Shown here piece after piece: positions 6,344 to 13,073 of a DNA stretch of 13,073 nucleotides. The notes below the pieces were generated by a model. It ran no database searches. It worked only from the letters and a program-made list of their open reading frames with translations, and was not told where the DNA came from. This stretch comes from Bacteroidota bacterium (lineage in GTDB: Bacteria; Bacteroidota; Bacteroidia; Flavobacteriales_D; Crocinitomicaceae), in contig JAJRQP010000301.1 in the NCBI GenBank assembly GCA_024280195.1, positions 1-13,073 on the forward strand. The letters run 5' to 3'. How positions within the stretch are numbered: position 1 is the first letter of the stretch; each line of letters begins with the position of its first letter. The position numbers and the translations under genes were made by a program.

Positions 6344-6925
6344 TTAACTTATTGGGATAAAGAAAGCTAATCTAAAAATAATAGGTAGAATTTTCACAAT
6401 GTTTCCATTGGCATCTTTCTGAGAAATAGAATAAGATCTTTTGAATGGACTGTTGTCAGCATCAATAACATCATACAGCAAACTTGCGTTAATTCTAAAT
6501 GATTCATTGAATTCTTTAGAAAAACCACCGCCTATAAATAAGGTGTTGGCCCACGAAGAATTAATACCTGTAAGAAAACCATTAGTTGTGAAGGGAGATT
6601 TTAAAATTTCATATTCTACCGCTAGAAAAAGTGCATCGTAGAAGCGTGCATGAACAAATGCTCCTCCGCCAAAAACATTATACCCTCCATTAAATCCCGT
6701 AACATTATTTTTAACCCATGTTCTCTCGTAGCGAACAGAAGGACCAACTATCAGGTTTTCTCCGAGATTTAAACCATATTTTAACCCAATCCCTGCATTG
6801 CCGCCATTAGTAGATGCAGAAAATGCTAAGTCAAAACCAATTTCACTTCCAGACATAGAAAAGTTTTGAGAAAAACTAGTTGCTGATAGAGTAAGGGATA
6901 GAATGAGAGTAGTTATTGCTTTCAT
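6344..6925 (-). CDS. outer-membrane beta-barrel protein, hypothetical
   Basis: 193 residues. MKAITTLILSLTLSATSFSQ is a signal peptide cleaved after about residue 20. The mature part is built of alternating amphipathic strands with glycine-rich turns, such as GNAGIGLKYGLNL, LIVGPSVRYERTW, GGAFVHARF and LFIGGGFSKEF. It ends RLAFFIPIS, with aromatic and hydrophobic residues at the C-terminus as in small 8-strand barrels. Function is not recognisable. It is a single gene, convergent with the FKBP operon (sharing the terminator region) and divergent from folD by 120 bp. Confidence 0.72.
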   Translation of the reverse strand: MKAITTLILSLTLSATSFSQNFSMSGSEIGFDLAFSASTNGGNAGIGLKYGLNLGENLIVGPSVRYERTWVKNNVTGFNGGYNVFGGGAFVHARFYDALFLAVEYEILKSPFTTNGFLTGINSSWANTLFIGGGFSKEFNESFRINASLLYDVIDADNSPFKRSYSISQKDANGNIVKILPIIFRLAFFIPIS

Positions 6926-6941
6926 GATAAAATTTTATTTT

Positions 6942-6949
6942 CAAATATA
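6942..6949 (-). promoter_or_regulatory. -7 promoter box of the beta-barrel gene
   Basis: On the minus strand TATATTTG matches TAnnTTTG exactly and lies 16 bases before the ATG at 6925. The expected upstream TTG element is not clear at the usual distance. Confidence 0.48.
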
Positions 6950-7045
6950 CCAAGTTCAAATTGGTTCTTTACATTTTAGCAATAGAATATTTAGAGAAGC
7001 AAGAATTAAAATTAAAAAGTATATTATCTTAGTAAAAAAAACACC

Positions 7046-7924
7046 ATGCAATTACTCAACGGAAAAGCAACAGCTCAATCAATTAAAGATGAATTAAAGC
7101 AAGCAGTTGACAATAGAAAAAGTAAAGGGTCCAAGATTCCTCATCTTGCAGCAGTTTTAGTTGGTAATGATGGAGGTTCTTTGACCTACGTAAACGCTAA
7201 AGTAAAAGCATGTGAGCAAATTGGTTTTCACAGCAGTTTAATTAGATACGATGATTCTGTTTCTGAAGAAGAACTACTCGCAAAGGTGATAGAGTTGAAC
7301 AACGACGAAGAAATAGATGGCTTTATTGTGCAACTACCATTACCTGACCATATTGATGAACTAAAAATCACAATGGCAATTGATCCTATCAAAGATGTGG
7401 ATGGTTTTCACCCCCAAAATCTTGGAAAGATGATGCTGAATTTGCCTTCATTTCTCCCAGCTACCCCCGCAGGGATACTAGAATTGATGAAAAGAAATGG
7501 AATTGAAACGAGTGGTAAAGATTGCGTGGTGATTGGTAGAAGTAATATTGTTGGTATGCCGATTAGTATCATGTTAGCAAAGAAGAATGATCCTGGGAAT
7601 TGCACTGTGACATTGGTTCATAGTCGAACAAAAAACATCAAAGAAAAAGTGCTAAAAGCCGATATTATCATTGCAGCAATTGGACAACCGGGTTTCGTGA
7701 CAGCCGACATGGTAAAAGATGGAGCAGTGATTATTGATGTAGGGACTACTCGGGTAGAAGATGCTTCCAAAAAGAATGGTTGGGCATTAAAAGGAGACGT
7801 TGACTTTGAAAATGTTGCTCCAAAATGTTCGTTTATAACTCCCGTTCCAGGTGGAGTAGGGCCGATGACAATCGCATCCTTGATGATTAATACTCTGCAA
7901 TCAATGGAGTTGAGAAATAAGTAA
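7046..7924 (+). CDS. folD: bifunctional methylenetetrahydrofolate dehydrogenase / methenyltetrahydrofolate cyclohydrolase
   Basis: 292 residues, the normal length for FolD. It interconverts 5,10-methylene-, 5,10-methenyl- and 10-formyl-tetrahydrofolate with NADP(H) in the cytoplasm, supplying one-carbon units for purines and formyl-Met-tRNA. Visible motifs are TYVNAKVKACEQIG (Tyr48 and the catalytic Lys52), DGFIVQLPLP at about 105-114, KDVDGFHPQNLGKM, the nucleotide-binding VVIGRSNIVGMP at about 160-171, and PVPGGVGPMT near the C-terminus. The segment before the Rossmann domain reads PATPAGI in place of the commoner PCTPAG. It is a stand-alone gene between divergent and convergent neighbours, and the start follows an A-rich leader. 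Confidence 0.96.
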   Translation: MQLLNGKATAQSIKDELKQAVDNRKSKGSKIPHLAAVLVGNDGGSLTYVNAKVKACEQIGFHSSLIRYDDSVSEEELLAKVIELNNDEEIDGFIVQLPLPDHIDELKITMAIDPIKDVDGFHPQNLGKMMLNLPSFLPATPAGILELMKRNGIETSGKDCVVIGRSNIVGMPISIMLAKKNDPGNCTVTLVHSRTKNIKEKVLKADIIIAAIGQPGFVTADMVKDGAVIIDVGTTRVEDASKKNGWALKGDVDFENVAPKCSFITPVPGGVGPMTIASLMINTLQSMELRNK

Positions 7925-7938
7925 TTGGCTGACAATTT

Positions 7939-8015
7939 GGGCGTGCCCTTCGGTCGGGCTATCCATTATATTTCTGACAAAAAAAGTCAGAAGATGTCAT
8001 TTCTATCCCTCACGC
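7939..8015. other. structured intergenic element, possible dispersed repeat or RNA motif
   Basis: Between convergent folD and the flavoenzyme gene, about 77 bases can fold as a nested structure. The outer stem GCGTG (7941-7945) pairs with CACGC (8011-8015). Inside it, CCC (7946-7948) pairs with GGG (7956-7958) across a TTCGGTC loop, and TTCTGAC (7972-7978) pairs perfectly with GTCAGAA (7986-7992) across an A7 loop. CTATCC occurs at both shoulders of the longer hairpin. The segment is more GC-rich than the surrounding intergenic DNA. I recall similar GTCGGGCTATCC and CCCTCACGC pieces between genes in other Bacteroidota, but cannot verify this. A terminator for both neighbours is possible, although no T-run follows the long hairpin. 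Confidence 0.55.
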
Positions 8016-8056
8016 AAAATAAAATCTCAGTCATAAATCGATTGGTCTAGTCTAGA

Positions 8057-9547
8057 TTACAATCTCTCCAATGGAGTCTTTACACCATCAACTAATGAGT
8101 AACAAGCAAGATGGTCTTTAAACACAGACGCTTTAAATAGAGAAGTGTTCAGCAACATTCTAACGCACTCTTGAACACCTTCCACAATTGAAGGATGAGG
8201 ATGGACAAGTTCCGAGAGCACCTCTATCGGTGCGTTCATTTTTATAAGCAATCCAACAGCTTGAATAGCAGAAGATGCATGTTCTCCAACAGCACGCATA
8301 CCAAGGATTCTCATGTCGTCATCATTCGTGACGATAATCTTAAAGAAACCTTGCGTTTTTCTCATAGCAACAGCTCTTGCTAGAACAGCAAAGTCAATTT
8401 TCACCACCTTAATAGGAATGTTTTGCTTGATGCATTCCTTTTCATTCAAACCAACAGCCGCAACCTCTGGTTTCAAAAACATGATGGTACATACGTTGTC
8501 ATAGGTCAATCTTTCCGTTTTCTCTCCAAACATTTTTTCAACAGCATGTCTCGCTTCAATTTCTCCCATGTTAACTAGGGCAATTCTTCCTGATACATCA
8601 CCTACCGCATAGATATGTGGGATGTTTGTTTGAGTATCATCATCGCCAATATGGTATCCTCTTTTGGACATTTTTACGCCAGCGTTTTCAAGATGCAAAC
8701 TTTTGATGTTGGGTACTCGACCAACGGATAGTAATGCTTTTTCAACCTGTATGACCTCGGTAGAACCATCTTCGTACTTTAGTTCGTATTCAACTCCGCC
8801 ATTCTTTTTTTCTAACCGTTCCAGGTTAGCACTGTGGTGAATTGTCACACCTTGGTCTTCCAGGTTTTTTGCAACAAGACTACTGATGTCTTTATCCTCA
8901 AAAGGTAGAATTCTATCTTTGCGGTCAATTAAATAAACTTTCGTTTTCCCAAAATTGGAGAAAATAGTAGCGTATTCACAACCAATAACTCCAGCTCCTA
9001 CAATTACCAAGCTTTTAGGGTAGTCTTTTAAATCGTCAATAGCATCACTGGTCATAATGTTTTCCTCATCAACATCATAGATGTCTAATTTTCTAGGGCT
9101 ACTACCTGAGGCAATGACGATGTTTTCTCCGTATATTATTTTCTCTCGATTTCCATTGGTGATTTTTACCTCATTTTTAGAAACAAAACTACCTAAACCC
9201 CTCTCGTGTTTAAGAAGTTTATTCATCGTTTCTGTTTGTAGCAGTTTGATGTGGCAAGAATATTGAAATTTTCTTTCAAAAATTGCTTCATCATGCACTT
9301 TCATAACTTCATTCCAAGTAAGACTGTAAGGTTCTCTTCCTTCAGAAATAAGTGTATTATTTATAAAGGATACACGTGTAGAAGTTTCCCAAAGTGTTTT
9401 AGAAGAAAGGGCACCATTATAAATAGCTGCTCCTCCAATTCTTGCTTTTTCAATTAAGCAAACCCTCTTTCCAAAATCGATTCCTCTGATTGCTGCGGCA
9501 TAACCAGCAGGACCTCCTCCTATTACAATTAAATCGTATTTATCCAT
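8057..9547 (-). CDS. NAD(P)/FAD-dependent oxidoreductase, lipoamide dehydrogenase/SthA-like, lacking the redox disulfide
   Basis: 496 residues from the ATG at 9547, which begins MDKYDLIVIGGGPAGYAAA and so places the FAD-binding GxGxxG at the normal distance. An in-frame ATG at 9598 would add 17 residues and overlap the divergent gene. The fold is that of pyridine-nucleotide disulfide oxidoreductases: a second dinucleotide site VGAGVIGCEYA at about 183-193 followed by an acidic strand end (LIDRK, which favours NAD), the FAD motif IYAVGDVSG at about 312-320, and a dimerisation domain containing HPHPSIVEG (His451, Glu456). The usual GGTCxxxxC active site reads GGAAIYNGALSSK at 38-50, with both cysteines replaced by Ala (41 and 46) while Lys50 is kept. 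Ordinary lipoamide reduction is therefore unlikely. A transhydrogenase-like or NAD(P)H oxidase activity is inference. About 30 extra residues follow the usual C-terminus. Confidence 0.87.
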   Translation of the reverse strand: MDKYDLIVIGGGPAGYAAAIRGIDFGKRVCLIEKARIGGAAIYNGALSSKTLWETSTRVSFINNTLISEGREPYSLTWNEVMKVHDEAIFERKFQYSCHIKLLQTETMNKLLKHERGLGSFVSKNEVKITNGNREKIIYGENIVIASGSSPRKLDIYDVDEENIMTSDAIDDLKDYPKSLVIVGAGVIGCEYATIFSNFGKTKVYLIDRKDRILPFEDKDISSLVAKNLEDQGVTIHHSANLERLEKKNGGVEYELKYEDGSTEVIQVEKALLSVGRVPNIKSLHLENAGVKMSKRGYHIGDDDTQTNIPHIYAVGDVSGRIALVNMGEIEARHAVEKMFGEKTERLTYDNVCTIMFLKPEVAAVGLNEKECIKQNIPIKVVKIDFAVLARAVAMRKTQGFFKIIVTNDDDMRILGMRAVGEHASSAIQAVGLLIKMNAPIEVLSELVHPHPSIVEGVQECVRMLLNTSLFKASVFKDHLACYSLVDGVKTPLERL

Positions 9548-9554
9548 AACTTTG
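9547..9554 (+). promoter_or_regulatory. -7 promoter box of the YkgJ-type gene
   Basis: TAACTTTG matches TAnnTTTG and lies 42 bases before the ATG at 9597. It overlaps the start codon of the divergent flavoenzyme. Initiation from it would be downstream of an alternative ATG at 9552, which supports the later start. Confidence 0.45.
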
Positions 9555-9596
9555 CTTAATTTCGCAGTAAATATAAAAAATCCAAACCCATTTGGC

Positions 9597-10082
9597 ATGA
9601 AATATCAATCTGAAATTGATTCTGCAATTGAAATAAGAGACGAAATAGCTAAATCACTTAAGAAATTAAGCAAGAAAAAGCACAATAAGGTTGATCAAGT
9701 TTTTCATGAATTACATGAGGAAGCGTTTGAAAAAATTGATTGTTTGGAATGTGGTAATTGTTGTAAAACAACGAGTCCAATTTTTAGAGACATTGATGCT
9801 AAACGAATTTCAAAAAAATTAAAATTATCTCAAGCGCAGTTTGAAAAAGAGTATTTGAGAAAAGACATGGATGGTGATTGGGTTCTAAACTCTGCTCCTT
9901 GCCCTTTTTTAGGTACTGATAATCACTGTTTTATTTATGATTTTAGACCGCAAGCTTGCCGAGAATATCCTCACACGAATCGAAAAAGAATGATTGCTGT
10001 TCTTGATTTGACACTAAAAAACATGGAGATATGTCCTGCCGTCGCAAAAATTGTTAAACAAATCCCCGAAAAATTTATTTAA
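9597..10082 (+). CDS. YkgJ/YcgN family Cys-cluster protein (putative zinc- or iron-chelating)
   Basis: 161 residues from the ATG at 9597. An upstream ATG at 9552 in the same frame overlaps a promoter-like box and adds 15 residues of doubtful coding character. Eight cysteines are arranged as in the family: CLECGNCC at 49-56 (CxxCxxCC), APCPFL at 100-105, C111 before FIYDFRP, ACREYPH at 120-126, and C146 in EICP. Known family: proteins with this pattern are annotated as putative metal- or Fe-S-binding, but their reaction is not established. No signal peptide, so cytoplasmic. The gene is divergent from the flavoenzyme with only 49 bp between starts, so shared control is possible. Confidence 0.88.
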   Translation: MKYQSEIDSAIEIRDEIAKSLKKLSKKKHNKVDQVFHELHEEAFEKIDCLECGNCCKTTSPIFRDIDAKRISKKLKLSQAQFEKEYLRKDMDGDWVLNSAPCPFLGTDNHCFIYDFRPQACREYPHTNRKRMIAVLDLTLKNMEICPAVAKIVKQIPEKFI

Positions 10083-10179
10083 CACCCAACTTTTTTTGAT
10101 TATCTTCGTTCTATATATTGTAACACATAAACTATGTTGCAAGTTATTGCTATGCTTATTCGATAAAGAAGAACAACTT

Positions 10180-13073
10180 ATGAAATTTTTACAGTCTATT
10201 ACACTACTTGTTTTTACATTTATTCTTGTAAATTCAAGTTTCTCCCAAAGAGCAAAAGACGGGAATTATACCGCATCTACAGCAAATAATATTGTTAATT
10301 CATACACTTATTTAACTGCGGATGCAGGCGCTGGAGGAACTACTATTTCAGTAGCAAATAACTCTATGGTTGGTGGTGTTTTTGGAGGTGCTTTAGCTGC
10401 CGGGGATCTAATTTTGATTATTCAAATGCAAGGGGTTCAAATGGATGTTACCAATTATCCAGTCACCAACGGATGGAATCCTTATTACACAACGCCATTC
10501 GGCTTTACATTTACTGGTGATTGGCCTGATCACATTGAAGCCTGGGGAGCAGTGACCAATTATTTGAATGCCGGTCTATATGAAAAGATTGAAGTTTTAA
10601 GTGTTACAGGTGCTAACGTTATTAATTTACAATGTCCATTAAAATTTAATTATACAGCAACGGGCCATACACAAATTGTTAGAATTCCTAGATTTGATAA
10701 CTTGACAGTTACCGGTGGTGCAAACGCAATTATTCCTACTGTTTGGGATGGACAAACGGGTGGTGTTGTTGCGATTGAAGTTGAAACTAATTTAAATATA
10801 TCTGCAGGGTCTTCAATTTCTGCTTCAGAATTTGGTTTTCGAGGAGGTCAATTAGATGATTTCGGATCTTCAGGAAGCACATCAAATTTAAACGAGCTTA
10901 GATACGGTGGAAGTCCAGATGCTGTCGAAGGGTCTGAGAAAGGAGAAAGTCTTTTTGGTTATTATACAGAGTATGATGCTTTAGATTCTCGATACGGTAT
11001 TGGCGGACCAACCAACGGTGGTGGTGGTGGTGGATACCAAAACTGCGGAGGCGGTGGTGGATCCAATATTGGATCAGGTTATTACACAGGAAATGGTGTT
11101 CCAGATCCTACTTATAATACTTCTTGGGCATTAGACTTTTCTAACCCACCGAATCCTAACCCATCAATTGCTCCTACGGCTGTTACTTTTACTAGTTTAA
11201 ATGGAACGTCATCTCCAGGTGGAGGTAGAGGTGGTTATGCTCTTTCTGATTCTGATCAAAATGAATTAACAGTAGGTCCTCGTAATGCTTCTTGGGGAGG
11301 TGATGCGAGAAAAACGAATGGAGGAAGAGGTGGACACCCTATTGCGTATGATGCTAATCGATTATTCTTCGGAGGCGGAGGTGGTGCTGGAGATCAAGAT
11401 TCTGGAGAAGGAGGAGACGGTGGTCGAGGTGGAGGTCTTGTTTATGTTGTAAATTATGGTTCAACAACTGGAAGTGGTACAATCGAAGCAGATGGTCAGA
11501 ATGGACAAAGTTCCAACCCAGCAAATTTACCTGCAGATGGGAGTAATGTCCGAAGAGGTAATGATGGTGCAGGAGGTGGAGGTGCAGGTGGTTCTATTTA
11601 TATTGAAAACACAACTGCAATTCCAAATACAATTAATTTAACAACAATCGGTGGAGATGGAGGTAATCATAACATAACGGTTTGGAATTCTTTTATTCCT
11701 TCTGAAGCAGCTGGGCCTGGTGGGTCTGGAACGGGAGGTAGTATAGCATTCTCTAACGGGGCGCCAATTCAAAATGTAACAGCAGGTTCAAATGGGATTT
11801 CGATTTCTTCTCACATGACTAATTTTCCACCGAATGGAGCAACAAATGGAGCGTCAGGTGTTGGAAGTTTATCTGCACCATTCTTCGATTTAACAGGGAG
11901 TGATGTTACAATATGCGGGTCTGGAATTGCTAATTTATCAGTAACCGTTGTAGGCTCTTTGCCTGGAGGAAGCTCAGTTCAGTGGTACACGCAACAATTT
12001 GGTGGCACTTCTGTTGGTAGTGGTACAACTTATACTACTCCAGTAATATCTTCAACAACAACTTATTATGCAGGAGTTTGTCCAGGGTCATTTAGAATTC
12101 CAATTGTGGTAACAGTTACATCTGCACCTAATCTTGTTATTACGAATCCTACAGCAGTTTGTTCTCCAAGTACGATTGACATTACAGCAGCTGCTGTAAC
12201 AACAGGTTCTGATGCTGGAACATTATCCTATTGGACTGATGCAACTGCAACAGTTTCTTATGCTACACCTAGTGCAGCAACAAATGGAACTTATTACATT
12301 CAATTAGATGCAGGGGGAGGATGTACAGTTGTACAACCGGTTACAGTAACTGTTACTGTACCAATTGCTCCAACCTTTGCTGCTATTGCAGATGTTTGTC
12401 AGAATGCAACCGCGCCAGTTTTACCAACTACTTCTACGAATGGAGTAACGGGTACTTGGGCACCAGCAGTTACAACTACAACAGTTGGAACAACAACTTA
12501 TACGTTTACGCCAACTGCTGGATTGTGTGCTAGTTCTACAACCTTAGATATTACAGTTCTTGCGCCAACCGTTCCAACCTTTGCTGCTATTGCAGATGTT
12601 TGTCAGAATGCAACTGCTCCAGTTCTCCCAACCACTTCTACGAATGGAGTTACCGGAACTTGGGCGCCTGCAGTTACAACTACAACAGTTGGAACAGCAA
12701 CGTATACGTTTACGCCTACTTCAAGTCCTTGTGCAGTTTCTACAACCTTAGATATTACAGTTCTTGCGCCAACTGTTCCAACCTTTGCTGCTATTGCAGA
12801 TGTTTGTCAGAATGCAACCGCACCAGTTCTCCCAACCACTTCTACGAATGGAGTTACCGGGACTTGGGCACCTGCAGTCACAACTACAACAGTTGGAACA
12901 ACAACTTATACGTTTACGCCAACTGCTGGTTTGTGTGCTAGTTCTACAACCTTAGATATTACAGTTTCAGGAACAATAACTCCAACCTTTGCAGCGATTG
13001 CAGATGTTTGTCAGAATGCAACCGCACCAGTTTTACCAACCACTTCTACGAATGGAGTTACCGGAACTTGGGC
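10180..13073 (+). CDS. large secreted glycine-rich, Ig-like-repeat surface protein (adhesin-like), 3' end outside window
   Basis: The frame opens at ATG 10180 and has no stop to the window edge, giving at least 964 codons. MKFLQSITLLVFTFILVNSSFSQ (about 1-23) is a signal peptide. Residues about 24-270 form a beta-rich N-terminal domain (NYTASTANNIVNSYTYL, LILIIQMQG, a conserved-looking GGVVAIEV strand). Residues about 275-520 are glycine-rich, with runs of five to six Gly. From about 569 come two divergent Ig-like modules, each with a cysteine pair. From residue 731 a 68-residue module repeats: two and nearly one more copies close to identical, one variant, and the last cut by the window. Known context: such proteins in Bacteroidota usually end in a CHU_C/T9SS type B sorting domain, which would lie beyond the window. 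A role in adhesion or gliding is inference. Upstream, TATCTTCG at 10101-10108 is a near-match to a -7 box. Confidence 0.85.
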   Translation, partial: MKFLQSITLLVFTFILVNSSFSQRAKDGNYTASTANNIVNSYTYLTADAGAGGTTISVANNSMVGGVFGGALAAGDLILIIQMQGVQMDVTNYPVTNGWNPYYTTPFGFTFTGDWPDHIEAWGAVTNYLNAGLYEKIEVLSVTGANVINLQCPLKFNYTATGHTQIVRIPRFDNLTVTGGANAIIPTVWDGQTGGVVAIEVETNLNISAGSSISASEFGFRGGQLDDFGSSGSTSNLNELRYGGSPDAVEGSEKGESLFGYYTEYDALDSRYGIGGPTNGGGGGGYQNCGGGGGSNIGSGYYTGNGVPDPTYNTSWALDFSNPPNPNPSIAPTAVTFTSLNGTSSPGGGRGGYALSDSDQNELTVGPRNASWGGDARKTNGGRGGHPIAYDANRLFFGGGGGAGDQDSGEGGDGGRGGGLVYVVNYGSTTGSGTIEADGQNGQSSNPANLPADGSNVRRGNDGAGGGGAGGSIYIENTTAIPNTINLTTIGGDGGNHNITVWNSFIPSEAAGPGGSGTGGSIAFSNGAPIQNVTAGSNGISISSHMTNFPPNGATNGASGVGSLSAPFFDLTGSDVTICGSGIANLSVTVVGSLPGGSSVQWYTQQFGGTSVGSGTTYTTPVISSTTTYYAGVCPGSFRIPIVVTVTSAPNLVITNPTAVCSPSTIDITAAAVTTGSDAGTLSYWTDATATVSYATPSAATNGTYYIQLDAGGGCTVVQPVTVTVTVPIAPTFAAIADVCQNATAPVLPTTSTNGVTGTWAPAVTTTTVGTTTYTFTPTAGLCASSTTLDITVLAPTVPTFAAIADVCQNATAPVLPTTSTNGVTGTWAPAVTTTTVGTATYTFTPTSSPCAVSTTLDITVLAPTVPTFAAIADVCQNATAPVLPTTSTNGVTGTWAPAVTTTTVGTTTYTFTPTAGLCASSTTLDITVSGTITPTFAAIADVCQNATAPVLPTTSTNGVTGTW
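12370..13073 (+). repeat. 204-bp in-frame tandem repeat (68 residues), 3.45 copies visible
   Basis: Copies start at 12370, 12574, 12778 and 12982, an exact 204-base period with no phase change; the fourth is cut at the window edge. Each begins PTFAAIADVCQNATAP and contains TTSTNGVTGTW, a TYTFTPT strand and a closing TTLDITV. Two cysteines per unit (positions 10 and 53) could form one disulfide. Copy 2 differs in protein at TSSPCAV against TAGLCAS and at one Thr-to-Ala change. The last five residues of the unit form a variable linker (LAPTV or SGTIT). Confidence 0.95.

Noticed and set aside
7972..7992. Simple intrinsic terminator for folD
   Set aside because: The hairpin stem is good, but its A7 is in the loop and no T-run follows on the folD strand; the wider folding of 7941-8015 explains more of the sequence.
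8057..9547. E3 subunit of a 2-oxoacid dehydrogenase complex
   Set aside because: Both redox cysteines are missing and no E1 or E2 genes are adjacent.
10134..10166. Ten-codon leader peptide upstream of the surface protein
   Set aside because: Short, with no regulatory codon run and no attenuator-like hairpin; frames this short are expected by chance in AT-rich DNA.
12370..13073. Cysteine- and asparagine-rich or glutamine-rich proteins in the other two plus-strand frames
   Set aside because: These open frames exist only because the 204-bp unit repeats in phase. The frame from 10180 is continuous, has a signal peptide and shows silent-site variation, which identifies it as the coding one.
1..13073. 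A defence, toxin-antitoxin, prophage or other new multi-gene system
   Set aside because: No helicase, nuclease-effector pair, integrase, transposase or retron-like gene is visible. The genes are housekeeping or envelope functions in ordinary arrangements.

Overview
The window looks like a chromosomal segment of an AT-rich member of the Bacteroidota, most likely Flavobacteriales. Several signals support this. The secreted nuclease at 3665-4720 ends in a type IX secretion (T9SS) type A sorting domain. Starts lack clear Shine-Dalgarno sequences and follow A-rich leaders. Several genes have TAnnTTTG-type -7 promoter boxes. The last gene is a large glycine-rich, Ig-like-repeat surface protein of a kind typical of gliding or adhesive flavobacteria. 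Species cannot be determined from the sequence.

Layout. (1) 1-201 is the C-terminal end of a probable FAD-dependent L-2-hydroxyglutarate oxidase. (2) 235-2818 is a minus-strand run, read in the order AI-2E/PerM-family membrane protein, unrecognised lipoprotein, VanW-family protein, with gaps of about 20 bp that suggest one transcript. Heptanucleotide tandem repeats lie at two of its boundaries. (3) 2819-3155 holds no gene but contains degenerate direct repeats, followed by a small membrane-anchored protein on the minus strand (3156-3560). (4) 3665-4720 is a secreted endonuclease I with a T9SS tail. (5) 4775-6291 is a translationally coupled pair of FKBP prolyl isomerases, one predicted cytoplasmic and one a lipoprotein, ending in a clear intrinsic terminator. 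(6) 6344-6925 (minus) is a small outer-membrane beta-barrel protein. (7) 7046-7924 is folD. (8) 7939-8015 is a compact foldable element between two convergent genes. (9) 8057-9547 (minus) is a disulfide-reductase-fold flavoenzyme that has lost both redox cysteines. (10) 9597-10082 is a divergent YkgJ-type Cys-cluster protein. (11) From 10180 to the window edge runs a single open frame of at least 964 codons, encoding a secreted glycine-rich protein with Ig-like domains and a 204-bp (68-residue) tandem repeat.

Most of the window is housekeeping or cell-envelope content. I see no defence island, transposase, CRISPR array or RNA gene. The most rewarding points are the cysteine-less lipoamide-dehydrogenase-like enzyme, the structured intergenic element downstream of folD, the synonymous-only divergence between repeats of the surface protein, the duplicated N-terminal segment in the lipoprotein FKBP, and the heptad-phased short repeats that run into coding sequence at both ends of a gene cluster.
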